Below, in pieces: positions 30,533-38,078 of a stretch of 39,401 nt of DNA. The stretch covers positions 1 to 39,401 of the IMG/VR virus record IMGVR_UViG_3300036851_000414; one strand, written 5' to 3'. A program made the translations under genes and the position numbers. Source of the stretch: a virus. Under the pieces are notes generated by a model. It made no database searches. It was not told the DNA's origin and saw only the letters and a list, made by a program, of their open reading frames with translations. The first letter of the stretch is position 1; the number at the start of each line of letters is the position of its first letter.

Positions 30533-31790
30533 GTGAGCCTCCTAGGTCGCGCAGCGGGTCGCCCCCATTGCGTTGCTCGCGTGGGGGCGGCGCCTGCTGC
30601 GGCTTCGGCTTGTCGAAGCCCTCGACGGGCGGGTAGTTCTCGATCCGGCGGGGCTCGTTCGGCGCCATCCAGCCGGCGTCGAGAGCGAGCTGGTACGCCT
30701 CGTAGCGGGTCTTGATATCCGCCTTGAGCAGCGCGTCCGGGTTGAAGCGGGGCACCAGCACCCCCGGGAGGGACCCGGTCATCCCCCAGGGGAGCATGTC
30801 GCACGCCTCGAGCGCCTGCTGAATACGGGTCGCCCAGGGCATGATCGCGAGCTTCACGAGGCGCACGTCGCGGGAGACGTCGGAGCTGTAGTGCAGGTTT
30901 GCCGAGCTGCCGGCAAGCACCAGGTCGCCCGGGATCTGGAACCCGACGGCGATGTCCTCGCGGGAGATCGCGCGCTGCTTGACGAGCTCCATGTCGGAGG
31001 CGCTCATCGTCACCTGCTCCCAGGTGGTGTCCTCCTCGAGCACGGCGGTGCCGCCCTGGCGCCCGCGGCCGTGGGCGGCCTCCCACTGCTCCTTCAGGCG
31101 CGTGGCGCTCTCATCGTCGAGGCGGCCCTTGACCTTGAGGATCCCACCCGGGCGAGCAGCGGCGCGCATCGTGGTCGCCTGGTGGCGATCCTCGGAGAGG
31201 GCCCGCCCGATCGTCTCGCGCAGGTAGTGGATCACCGACTGGCCGATCAGCGGGTCGAGGCCCTGACCGCGCACGTGGAGCATGTCCTCTGTCGAGCCGA
31301 CGAACTGGACCTGCTCGCGGTCGTCGGGCGCGGAGACGACGAAGATCTTGCGGCCGGTGCGAACGTCGCGGTTGACCTGGACGCGGCCCGGGTTGAGCGG
31401 CCGCAGCCAGCGCACCCGTCCGCTTGGCTCGCGCTCGAGCATGCAGTAGGCGTTCCCCCGCAGGAGCACGCAACTCGTCACCCACTCCCACAGCTGGCCG
31501 GCGTGCATGTCCGGGTTGGGCCGGTCGTGGAGCAGCTTCCAGAGGCGGGAGGCGCGGTACGGCTCGAGCACCTCGTCGCCGACGTCGCGGAGCACCCGCA
31601 GCGGCATCGCCCGGACGCCGTTGGCGATGATCGCGACGCAGGCGTACACGGTCGCGACCTTGAGGGCGGTCTCGGGACTAACGCGCTCGCCGGCGGCAGT
31701 TGCCTGTCCGCCCGTGAGGATCTCGAGCTCGTCGTCGTCGCCGATCATGTGGCCGCGGGTGAAGACGCGGGCGAGGGCCTCGGCGATCAT
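30525..31790 (-). CDS. portal protein (HK97 family)
   Basis: ATG at 31790 overlaps the 45-residue membrane gene. The 421-residue product has the family pattern ALKVATVYACVAIIANGVRA near residue 45, LLRGNAYCMLER and, later, ISREDIAVGFQIPGDLVLAG. It forms the dodecameric DNA channel at the capsid vertex. Confidence 0.9.
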   Translation of the reverse strand: MIAEALARVFTRGHMIGDDDELEILTGGQATAAGERVSPETALKVATVYACVAIIANGVRAMPLRVLRDVGDEVLEPYRASRLWKLLHDRPNPDMHAGQLWEWVTSCVLLRGNAYCMLEREPSGRVRWLRPLNPGRVQVNRDVRTGRKIFVVSAPDDREQVQFVGSTEDMLHVRGQGLDPLIGQSVIHYLRETIGRALSEDRHQATTMRAAARPGGILKVKGRLDDESATRLKEQWEAAHGRGRQGGTAVLEEDTTWEQVTMSASDMELVKQRAISREDIAVGFQIPGDLVLAGSSANLHYSSDVSRDVRLVKLAIMPWATRIQQALEACDMLPWGMTGSLPGVLVPRFNPDALLKADIKTRYEAYQLALDAGWMAPNEPRRIENYPPVEGFDKPKPQQAPPPREQRNGGDPLRDLGGSLA

Positions 31791-31924
31791 CTCCTGACCC
31801 CGCCGATCCCGACGACCACGGCCTCGGCCCCGGCCACGATCAGACCCGCGGGCAGATAGACGAGCGCCGCACCGAGGGCGACCAACAGCAGCCCTGCGAG
31901 GGCGATCAGATCCAGGGGGCTCAA
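31787..31924 (-). CDS. 45-residue membrane protein between terminase and portal
   Basis: TTG at 31924 with GAGGAG about 4 nt upstream; the stop overlaps the portal ATG (ATGA). The product is almost entirely hydrophobic, with two stretches (LDLIALAGLLLVALGAALVY and LIVAGAEAVVVGIGG). It could be a holin-like or DNA-injection-linked mini-protein; position inside the packaging genes is notable. Confidence 0.6.
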   Translation of the reverse strand: MSPLDLIALAGLLLVALGAALVYLPAGLIVAGAEAVVVGIGGVRR

Positions 31925-31946
31925 TGCACTCCTCGAAGGTCGGGGG

Positions 31947-33449
31947 TCAGCTGAGCACGACGAGCTCGCGCTCCTGGTAGACGCTCTCCTCGCCGGCGCT
32001 GGTGTTCACGACGGTGTGGACCATCCCGGCGGCATCGAGGGCGTCGATCACACGCCGGTCCTGCAGCTTCGCCGTGCGCGAGGAGACCGGCCTGTCGAAG
32101 CGGAAGTCGCCGCCCGGGAGGCGCCGCTGCACGGCGTTCATCGAATGGCGAGTCAGGCGCGGGCAGTGCGCGACCCGCCGCAGTGTCCCGTTGCGCAGAC
32201 CGCGCATGAAGGCCTTGTAATCCTCGACCTTCGAGCGCGTCTCTTGGCCGCGCACAATCACCCTCACGCCGAGCTCGTCCTCGAGCCAGGCGGCGATGTC
32301 CTCGCCGTTGGTGATGTCGCACACCACCACCTCGATCGGCGTCCGCTCATGCACCTGCGTGAAGCGCTCCTTGACCCGGTCGGGGTGAAGCGAAGTGCCG
32401 TCGCGCGGCGGGGTGATCACCTCCGCCTCGTCGAGCAGCCAGTACTCGCCGGCGTTCCATATCGGGGCGATCGCCGTCGTGTCCCACTTCCAGCCGAAGT
32501 CGAGTCCGCAGTCGATCCGCTCGCCCTCGGGGATCCGGTCGAGGCTCGTGCCCGCCGCTGCCCACTCTTCGTCGGTGATGGCGGCGAACGCCGAGCGTGC
32601 CGGGATGTTGCACTTGAGGCGCTTGTGGTCGCCAATGTCGAAGGTCGGCGAGGCGAGGTCCTCGGCGACCGTGTCAGCGGTGATCGCCGGGAGCGGGTTG
32701 ACCGCCGCCACCTTGGCCGGATCCATGCACTGCTCGACGTCCTCGAGCATGTACTCGTGCATCACCAGGTGGCCGCCCTCGAAGCGCACACCGCCGTGGC
32801 GGCGCCGGCGCTTGGCCGCGCGCTGGCGAATCAGATCGCGGTTGTCCTCAAACTCCGAACCCGGCTCGCCGGCAGTCGAGATCGTGACGATCTGGGCGCC
32901 GCGCTTGCGCAGCTTGCCCTTCCACAGCCGATAGAGGGTGAGGTCCTCGTGCCGGTGGAGCTCGTCGACGATCGCGTAGGGGTAAGGGATCGTGCCGTCG
33001 TTGGTATCCGGGTCCCACGGGCAGACGACGATCCCCCGGCCGGCCGGGCCAAAGCGCCCACGCCGATCGGCATCGCGCAGCGAGCGAATCTCGCGGTAGC
33101 CGTCGAAGCACTCGAAGCGCCGCTCGAGCCCTGGCGTCGACTGGACGAAGCTCTTGGCTTGCGTGTAGAGAATCCGCGCCTGGTCGCGCGAGCTCGCCCC
33201 GACTGGGATCCATGGGTTCGGCGCGAAGTCGAGCCCGTACAGCGCCAGTGCGGCGACGAGCGTCGTCTTGCCGTTGCCCTCCGGCACCAGGAGCCAGACC
33301 TCGCGGGCGACGTCGGGCCCGCGGAAGACATCGCGGGCGACATCGACCTGCCAGTCCTCGAACCCCCGCTGGACGCCGTCGTCGAAGACGAGCCGGGAGG
33401 TGTACTCCCGGAAGTGGGGGGCCGAGAAGGGCCGCGACCTACGAGGCAC
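31947..33449 (-). CDS. terL: terminase large subunit
   Basis: GTG at 33449 overlaps the small-subunit stop; earlier in-frame codons overlap that gene and are excluded. In the 500-residue product, Walker A is PEGNGKTT (56-63) and Walker B is YAIVDE (158-163). Nuclease-domain acidic residues are Asp317 (GLDFGWKWD), Asp378 (VVCDIT) and Asp464/469 (LQDRRVIDALD). The ATPase translocates DNA into the prohead and the C-terminal RNase-H-like domain cuts the concatemer. Confidence 0.92.
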   Translation of the reverse strand: MPRRSRPFSAPHFREYTSRLVFDDGVQRGFEDWQVDVARDVFRGPDVAREVWLLVPEGNGKTTLVAALALYGLDFAPNPWIPVGASSRDQARILYTQAKSFVQSTPGLERRFECFDGYREIRSLRDADRRGRFGPAGRGIVVCPWDPDTNDGTIPYPYAIVDELHRHEDLTLYRLWKGKLRKRGAQIVTISTAGEPGSEFEDNRDLIRQRAAKRRRRHGGVRFEGGHLVMHEYMLEDVEQCMDPAKVAAVNPLPAITADTVAEDLASPTFDIGDHKRLKCNIPARSAFAAITDEEWAAAGTSLDRIPEGERIDCGLDFGWKWDTTAIAPIWNAGEYWLLDEAEVITPPRDGTSLHPDRVKERFTQVHERTPIEVVVCDITNGEDIAAWLEDELGVRVIVRGQETRSKVEDYKAFMRGLRNGTLRRVAHCPRLTRHSMNAVQRRLPGGDFRFDRPVSSRTAKLQDRRVIDALDAAGMVHTVVNTSAGEESVYQERELVVLS

Positions 33450-33708
33450 GTCGGGCCCGCCGCGGCGCGAGCTCGTCCAGATCCGCCATCGGATCCGCTG
33501 GCGCATTGTCGTTCGGTTTTGCCACGACCCCGCGCTTGCGCCGACGCTCGAGCTGCGAGATCGCCTGCAGACGCTCGTAGGGCTTCGCGTCCTCGTCGCG
33601 GGCGATCGCCTCGAGGATCTTCACCGCCTCGTCTTCGCCGAGCTCCCCCCGCTTTTCCCGCCGCTGTTTTTCGCCGCGAGTCGGGACGGGGTGTGGGCGC
33701 GTGGCCAC
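33439..33708 (-). CDS. terS: terminase small subunit (putative)
   Basis: GTG at 33708. The 89-residue product is charged and helical (DEAVKILEAIARDEDAKPYE, RLQAISQLERRRKRG). Overlap with the large subunit and an HNH gene just upstream are the standard packaging-cassette arrangement. Assigned by position and composition. Confidence 0.65.
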   Translation of the reverse strand: MATRPHPVPTRGEKQRREKRGELGEDEAVKILEAIARDEDAKPYERLQAISQLERRRKRGVVAKPNDNAPADPMADLDELAPRRARRAS

Positions 33709-33726
33709 TTAAAAAACCGGCCCCTC

Positions 33727-33807
33727 TTACAGCCGCTCGATCAGCCAGACGACGACGAACGTGACGACTGCGAGATCGCGAGCGATGGCGATGTGGCTAG
33801 CGGGCAT
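33727..33807 (-). CDS. 26-residue membrane peptide
   Basis: ATG at 33807 lies inside the end of the HNH gene (11-bp overlap); the stop TAA is at 33729-33727. Product MPASHIAIARDLAVVTFVVV plus WLIERL is a single predicted membrane helix with charged ends. Unproven; listed because the operon shows several such mini-genes. Confidence 0.35.
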   Translation of the reverse strand: MPASHIAIARDLAVVTFVVVWLIERL

Positions 33808-34108
33808 GGGGATCCGTCCTCAGGTCGTGGGTCTTGCAGAGCAGCAGGCCGTTCGCCTGGTTGTATGCCGCGTCGTCGCCGGACGCGAAGTGGCGCAGCG
33901 GGATCCGGTGAGTGGCGCGCAGGTCCTCTGTCTCCGTGCACCGAGCGCCATCCTCGATCCATTCGCAGCGGTCACCAGCTCGTGCGCGCAGGTCCTCTCG
34001 GAACTTCGCCTGCAGCCGGCGATCGCGGTTAGGCGACCAGGGGGCGTTGCGCGGGCGGGTGTGTCGTGGGCACGGCTTGAGGCGCCCACACCAGCATGAG
34101 GAGCGCAC
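33797..34108 (-). CDS. HNH endonuclease
   Basis: GTG at 34108. The 103-residue product has an N-terminal Cys/His cluster (CWCGRLKPCPRH) and the HNH core with His67 (ATHRIP), Asn86 (QANGLLL) and His94 (CKTHD), with Cys48, Cys57 and Cys91 as likely structural zinc ligands. HNH proteins next to terminase genes stimulate packaging cleavage in many phages. Confidence 0.8.
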   Translation of the reverse strand: MRSSCWCGRLKPCPRHTRPRNAPWSPNRDRRLQAKFREDLRARAGDRCEWIEDGARCTETEDLRATHRIPLRHFASGDDAAYNQANGLLLCKTHDLRTDPHAR

Positions 34109-34111
34109 CTC

Positions 34112-34264
34112 TCACCGGCCTGCCGGCGCGGCGCTCCGGCCGCGCCGTCGCAGCCGTTGCACCACACGATCCGCCTCCAGGCGGACGGTGACACCTACGC
34201 CAAGCTGCCAGCGTCCGGGGCGCACGAGAATGCACGCCTTCAGCGGGCCGAGGCGCATCAGCAT
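34112..34264 (-). CDS. small protein upstream of HNH gene (50 aa)
   Basis: ATG at 34264 is preceded by CAGGAGG at about 4 nt, one of the best ribosome sites here. The product (MLMRLGPLKACILVRPGRWQ, then LGVGVTVRLEADRVVQRLRR) is basic and beta/alpha mixed. The stop is 2 nt from the HNH GTG, so the two are probably coupled. Function unknown. The 76-bp gap to the recombinase gene shows nothing clear. Confidence 0.6.
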   Translation of the reverse strand: MLMRLGPLKACILVRPGRWQLGVGVTVRLEADRVVQRLRRRGRSAAPAGR

Positions 34265-34340
34265 CGGACCTCCTGGCGCTTGGTCAACAGGACCGCCTGC
34301 CCTCTCTCCCTTACAGAGCGCCGACAATCTCTATGTGGGC

Positions 34341-35033
34341 TCACGCTGCGCGTCGATCGGGTAGCGCAGCTGGGCGCCGGCGTGACGGGCGCCGACGGTA
34401 GCCGGCGGCAGACTGCACGCTCGAGACGCGCCACTGCGCGCCGCCGCGGATGGTGGGGACACCCTCGGCATTCAGCTTGTCGGCGATGGCCTGGTAGGTC
34501 ATGCCCTTAGTCCGGAGCAACCGGATGCGCCCGGCGAGCTCGGGGTGATCAGCGACGGCAGGGCGGCCGGTTGGCTTGCCTCGGGCCCGTAGGGCGGCGA
34601 GGCTGGAGCGTGTGCGCTCTGCGATCACGTCGCGCTCCCACTCGGCCACGACAGAGAGGATCCTGGCCATCATCAGCCCGGCCGCCGTCGATGTGTCGAC
34701 GTCAACGTCAAGGGCTACCAGCCTGGCCTCGACCTCATGGGTGAACCACTCGAGCAGGACGCTGAAGTCGATCACCGATCGGGAGAGCCGGTCGAGCTTG
34801 GTGACGAGCAGGACATCGGCCTTGCCGGTGGCGATTAGGTGCAGCGCGCGCTGGAGGCCTGGCCGCTCGAGAGTCTTGCCCGACTCGCCTTCGTCGGCGA
34901 TCAGCTCGACGAGCTGCCAGCCGCGGCGTTCGAGCGCACACTCGGCGCGGATGATCTGCTCCTGGGCCTCGAGGCCGAGTCCCGAGAGGGCCTGTTCCTC
35001 GGTAGAGACGCGGGTATAGCCGATGACGCGCAT
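34341..35033 (-). CDS. serine recombinase (resolvase/invertase family)
   Basis: ATG at 35033 after AGGAGG. The 230-residue product has the catalytic Ser10 in YTRVSTEEQ with Arg8, the KLDRLSR active-site block (79-85) and the helix-E motif VAEWERDVIAERTR (129-142). It has a C-terminal helix-turn-helix region (MTYQAIADKLNAEGVP) with GGAQW. It is far shorter than large serine integrases, so inversion or resolution is more likely than integration. First gene of the late unit, just downstream of repeats that could be its sites. With the tyrosine recombinase it gives this phage two site-specific recombinases. Confidence 0.92.
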   Translation of the reverse strand: MRVIGYTRVSTEEQALSGLGLEAQEQIIRAECALERRGWQLVELIADEGESGKTLERPGLQRALHLIATGKADVLLVTKLDRLSRSVIDFSVLLEWFTHEVEARLVALDVDVDTSTAAGLMMARILSVVAEWERDVIAERTRSSLAALRARGKPTGRPAVADHPELAGRIRLLRTKGMTYQAIADKLNAEGVPTIRGGAQWRVSSVQSAAGYRRRPSRRRPAALPDRRAA

Positions 35034-35051
35034 GCTCCTCCTGTCCTGCCT

Positions 35052-35164
35052 CTCTGAGCCCCGGCCGACGGCCGCGAGGCATTTCCGCTGCGGAGGGCAG
35101 GGGCCTGCTCCTACAGCGCGCCCCAGACTCGCATGTCGGCGCTCAGATCGGCCGGGGCTCAGAG
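35052..35164. repeat. 17-bp perfect inverted repeat flanking 79 bp, candidate recombination sites
   Basis: CTCTGAGCCCCGGCCGA at 35052-35068 recurs as its exact reverse complement at 35148-35164. The arms lie just upstream of the serine recombinase start and enclose 79 bp, in the gap between early and late operons. They may be inversion sites, or form a long-loop hairpin in the recombinase leader. Confidence 0.55.
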
Positions 35165-35189
35165 GGGGGCGTTAACCGCAACCGGGCGC

Positions 35190-35223
35190 TTGCGTAAGAG
35201 CACATGCTGGCGAGGTTGCGTAA
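35190..35223. promoter_or_regulatory. direct repeats TTGCGTAA at 26-bp spacing
   Basis: TTGCGTAA occurs at 35190-35197 and again at 35216-35223. A spacing of 26 bp (about 2.5 turns) and location in the 253-bp gene-free region before the recombinase gene suggest regulator or recombinase accessory sites. The rest of 35034-35286 shows no gene. Confidence 0.4.
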
Positions 35224-35286
35224 AAGCCCTGCACACGCCAAGAGAATCTCCGTTCTGGGGTACCCGCGAGAAGGAGCGCCCCGCAG

Positions 35287-35556
35287 CTACCGGGCGCGGA
35301 TCTTGTCGAGCGCGACCGCGGCGGCGTAGTAGATCGGGTCCTCGACCGGCGCGTGCACGGCGAAGGTGGGCGGAGAGCCGGGGATGCGGACCTCGAGCAC
35401 GAGGTCGTACACCGGCAAGCCCTGCTCACTCAGCTCGGGCCTCTCCTGGCCGGTCGCGAGTTGGAGATCCCATCCGTGGTCCTCACAGAGGTCGGTGAGC
35501 CTGTCGTATGCGTTCCGCACCGTGGGGCGCGGGCCGCTCGTGCGGCGCACGGGCAT
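35287..35556 (-). CDS. hypothetical protein, last gene of early operon (89 aa)
   Basis: ATG at 35556 after a GGCGGGGTG site; the longer in-frame start overlaps the previous gene and is unlikely. Product has a helix (VRNAYDRLTDLCEDHGWDLQ) and a beta-rich second half (YDLVLEVRIPGSPPTFAVHA, then a helix with IYYAAAVALDKIRAR). No family recognised. Confidence 0.6.
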   Translation of the reverse strand: MPVRRTSGPRPTVRNAYDRLTDLCEDHGWDLQLATGQERPELSEQGLPVYDLVLEVRIPGSPPTFAVHAPVEDPIYYAAAVALDKIRAR

Positions 35557-35570
35557 GCCATCACCCCGCC

Positions 35571-35720
35571 TTAAACGAGATACAGCCGCGGCGGGCATTT
35601 GCCCGGCACGGCTGTCATGGATTCGATGGGGACCACGGCGCTGCAGGTCTGGCACTCAAGGCAGGTACTCGCGCGCGGGTCGTTGCGGGGGAGCGCCGAC
35701 AGGCGACACTGGCCGTTCAT
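35571..35720 (-). CDS. small Cys-rich protein (49 aa)
   Basis: ATG at 35720 overlaps the upstream TGA (ATGA), stop TAA at 35573. The product contains TCLECQTC and further Cys at both ends (GQCRLS, GKCPPRL), suggesting a small zinc ribbon. Function unknown. Confidence 0.6.
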   Translation of the reverse strand: MNGQCRLSALPRNDPRASTCLECQTCSAVVPIESMTAVPGKCPPRLYLV

Positions 35721-36088
35721 GCGGCCACCGGTTCACGCTCGCGCGCCTTGGGCTTCGCCGCGCGTTGGGGCAGCGCGTCGATCCGCCAGTCCTCGCGGGT
35801 GCCACCGGGGGTGAAGAAGGGCTCCATGGCCTTCGTGAGCTTCCCGTGCTTCTCGAGGAACTGGCCGATGCGGAAGGAGGCGGCAGTCTTGACCTCCTTC
35901 ACGAGGATCCGGTAGCCGCCCGCCACGATCGGGGCGTCTAGATCGACTGCGGACCGGAGACGGTTCCGCAGCTCGTCGCGGTCTGCGCGCGCCTGCTCGA
36001 AGTCGCGCTTCGTTTCCTTGTACCGCGCGTCGGCCTCGGCGAGCGCTCGCGCATGGCGAGCGGTCAGCTTGGTGGGAGGTGTGCTCAT
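35717..36088 (-). CDS. hypothetical helical protein (123 aa)
   Basis: ATG at 36088 is chosen because the sequence from here is protein-like: a coiled coil (ARALAEADARYKETKRDFEQ, ADRDELRNRLRSAVD) and a C-terminal mixed domain with GGYRILVKEVKT and MEPFFTPGGTREDW. The frame is open to a GTG at 36295 that overlaps the upstream stop, but the extra 69 residues are Ser/Arg-rich noise-like sequence. Role unknown. Confidence 0.6.
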   Translation of the reverse strand: MSTPPTKLTARHARALAEADARYKETKRDFEQARADRDELRNRLRSAVDLDAPIVAGGYRILVKEVKTAASFRIGQFLEKHGKLTKAMEPFFTPGGTREDWRIDALPQRAAKPKAREREPVAA

Positions 36089-36291
36089 GGAAGAAGGGGT
36101 CCACGCCGGACACAGCCCGCAGGTCTGGGAGGAGGACGTGCGGAGCGGCCGGCGGCTGCAGCGGGTACGGCTAGGCCTCTGGCTGAGGGCGCGCGACGAC
36201 ATGCGCCGCGATCGGTCCCCAGCGACTATCGGGCCGGGCTGCGGTGGACGCGCCAGCGATGGTACCGCGACTGTTCGCAATTTGCGGAAAG
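36089..36291. promoter_or_regulatory. gap with palindromic operator-like site
   Basis: No convincing gene. TTCGCAATTTGCGGAA (36274-36289) is a near-palindrome and closely resembles the repeat at 7048-7062. It may be an internal promoter or operator region of the early operon, unless the longer N-terminus of the downstream gene is real. Confidence 0.35.
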
Positions 36292-36849
36292 TCACCTCCG
36301 CGTATCGTCACGATCGAGCTTCATCCGGATGCCAAGAGCGGCCTTCTCGGGTGACTTCCCGCGCGCCTTCAGCTGTTGGATCAGCCGGAGTTCATTGCGG
36401 ATGTCGATGCGCCGGCGTTTCGCCTCACGCGTGTACTCGGCGATCCTCTGCTCGACTTTGAGCAGCTGCTGGGTCTTCCGGCGCCGCTCGCGCTCTTCGC
36501 GAACTTTGCGGCGGCTGTCCGCGGCGAGCTGCTCGAGCGCCTCCCTGTCGGGCGCCTCGCCCGGGTCGGCCTCCCCGCGCATCGCGTGCGCGGGCTCGGT
36601 CGTGTAGCCGTAGCCAGGACGGAGCAGCCGCGGGGGGAGTTGGCGGTGGTGGAGACGAAAGCGCACCGTATGCCCACCGTCGGGGTGCGGCCGCACGTCC
36701 TCGATCAGCACGTGGCAGCGGGCGGGCTTGCCTACTCTGCCCTGGACACCTTGGATCGTCCCGATCTTCGGCGGCTTGTAAGGAGTCCGGATCTCCCTGA
36801 GCTTCCCTCGAACGATGGGTCCGATTTCGTCGTGATCGACGAGCACCAA
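36292..36849 (-). CDS. hypothetical protein with C-terminal coiled coil (185 aa)
   Basis: TTG at 36849, or GTG one codon later which has GAGG 4 nt upstream. Residues about 1-85 are beta-rich (VRGKLREIRTPYKPPKIGTI, PHPDGGHTVRFRLHH). Residues about 105-165 are a long charged coiled coil (SRRKVREERERRRKTQQLLK). The end is basic. Could bind nucleic acid or act as a scaffold; no family recognised. Confidence 0.6.
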   Translation of the reverse strand: MVLVDHDEIGPIVRGKLREIRTPYKPPKIGTIQGVQGRVGKPARCHVLIEDVRPHPDGGHTVRFRLHHRQLPPRLLRPGYGYTTEPAHAMRGEADPGEAPDREALEQLAADSRRKVREERERRRKTQQLLKVEQRIAEYTREAKRRRIDIRNELRLIQQLKARGKSPEKAALGIRMKLDRDDTRR

Positions 36850-36925
36850 CCCTCAAGTATCGCTTTAGGTCAGCGCCTAGCCGGAGACTGGTCCTTCGCT
36901 CTCACGGCCGTGGCGCTGCTCTGCC

Positions 36926-37753
36926 CTATCCGCCGCAGCCTGCGAGCGTGAGCGGCTCGTGGAGGCCAGGAGACAGCCACACGAACTCGGGCGCCGCTGA
37001 GAGCGTCGAGCCGCGCCGCGCCTGAACTGTCCGGTTGTGGCGTAGGGCGACCGACCGCCAGCCGAGGTCCTTGACCTCCGGGCAGGGATAGCCGCTTAGG
37101 ATCACGGCGGCGTGTTCGAGCCCGCGCAGGATCTCGACCAGGTCGGGCCAGAGAGATTCGCCAGCGTCGTGCCGGTACCCCTTGCCGGGCTCGAGACGGC
37201 TGCTGGGCGCGTACGGCGGGTCGCAGTAGATCAGCGCGTCGGGCTGGTCGTAGCGGGGCAGCATCGTCAGCGCGTCGCTGCACTCGAGCGCCACGCCGGA
37301 CAGGCGCTCAGCCGCGGCCAGGAGCTTGGGCGGCATGTTCTGCCAGACGCCCGATTGCCAGCGCCCACGACGGTCGAAGAGGATCGACGGCGGCGACCAG
37401 CCCGTCCCTTCCCTGCTGAATGACTGGTCGATGTGCACCAGGAAGCGCCTAGCCGCCTCGACGTCGTCGGGATGGTCCGGTTCGGCCCGGCACGCTTCCC
37501 ACTCGACGCGCGAGTACGGGGTAGCCCGTACGGCGTCAGCCAGCTCGTCGGGGCGCTCGCGCAGCGCGCGCCAGAAGCGCATCACGCGGCCGTCGACGTC
37601 ATTCAGCGTCTCGCGCTCGACGCGGGGCTTGACGAAGAGAACAGCGCCCCCCCCCGCGAACGGCTCGAGGTAGACACGGTGCTGAGGCATGAGCGGAACG
37701 ATCTGGCCGGCGAGCCGCTGCTTGCCTCCGTAATAGGTGAGTGGGGTCCTCAC
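36926..37753 (-). CDS. dam: D12-class DNA adenine N6-methyltransferase
   Basis: GTG at 37753 overlaps the upstream TGA; longer in-frame sequence covers other genes and is excluded. The 275-residue product begins RTPLTYYGGKQRLAG, has the SAM-binding motif EPFAGGGAVLF (30-40) and the catalytic CDPPYAPS (DPPY at 178-181), as in Dam-type enzymes. No restriction partner is visible, so it is an orphan methylase. It may protect phage DNA from host restriction, or mark it for regulation. Confidence 0.9.
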   Translation of the reverse strand: MRTPLTYYGGKQRLAGQIVPLMPQHRVYLEPFAGGGAVLFVKPRVERETLNDVDGRVMRFWRALRERPDELADAVRATPYSRVEWEACRAEPDHPDDVEAARRFLVHIDQSFSREGTGWSPPSILFDRRGRWQSGVWQNMPPKLLAAAERLSGVALECSDALTMLPRYDQPDALIYCDPPYAPSSRLEPGKGYRHDAGESLWPDLVEILRGLEHAAVILSGYPCPEVKDLGWRSVALRHNRTVQARRGSTLSAAPEFVWLSPGLHEPLTLAGCGG

Positions 37754-37902
37754 TCCATCCGGCCGCTGTAGATGATCCCCTGGACAGCCGCGAGGAGAAG
37801 CTGCGCGGTGCCAAGCCTCCAATCGCCGAGGCCGAGAAAGCGCATGCCGAGATAGACGAACGTCGCAACCTGAACGACCAGGACGAGTTGGATCGCGCTC
37901 AT
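37750..37902 (-). CDS. small membrane protein (50 aa)
   Basis: ATG at 37902 overlaps the upstream TGA; the stop overlaps the methylase GTG. Product MSAIQLVLVVQVATFVYLGM, then a polar turn and a second hydrophobic stretch (RLGTAQLLLAAVQGIIY): two predicted membrane helices. Function unknown. Confidence 0.65.
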   Translation of the reverse strand: MSAIQLVLVVQVATFVYLGMRFLGLGDWRLGTAQLLLAAVQGIIYSGRME

Positions 37903-38078
37903 GGTTCCTCGTCTTCGACCAGCGAGAGCCCCTCGCACGCCTTGAGGCACTTCGTGCAGAGGTAGAAGTTCGTGACCGCCCCTTCGTCGGGGCCATGCCA
38001 GTCCAGACTCGACTCGACGCGCACTGGGGCCAGGCAGCAGTCCGACACGCGATCTGTGATCCGCTCTTCGGTGCTCAT
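37899..38078 (-). CDS. zinc-ribbon protein (59 aa)
   Basis: ATG at 38078, stop overlapping the next ATG (ATGA). The product (MSTEERITDRVSDCCLAPVR onward) has CC near residue 14 and YLCTKCLKAC later, giving two Cys pairs for a small zinc ribbon of the kind common in phages. Acidic tail. Confidence 0.65.
   Translation of the reverse strand: MSTEERITDRVSDCCLAPVRVESSLDWHGPDEGAVTNFYLCTKCLKACEGLSLVEDEEP

Noticed and set aside
32016-33764. 582-codon plus-strand open frame opposite the terminase genes
   Set aside because: Antisense to the large terminase, whose ATPase and nuclease motifs are intact; the product has no recognisable domain.
34341-35033. Large serine integrase
   Set aside because: At 230 residues it lacks the zinc-ribbon and coiled-coil regions of large serine integrases; fits the resolvase/invertase group.
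36089-36295. 69-residue N-terminal extension of the 123-residue early protein
   Set aside because: Starts in a GTGA overlap, but the sequence is Ser/Arg-rich and unlike its neighbours; the region also carries an operator-like palindrome. Kept as an alternative only.
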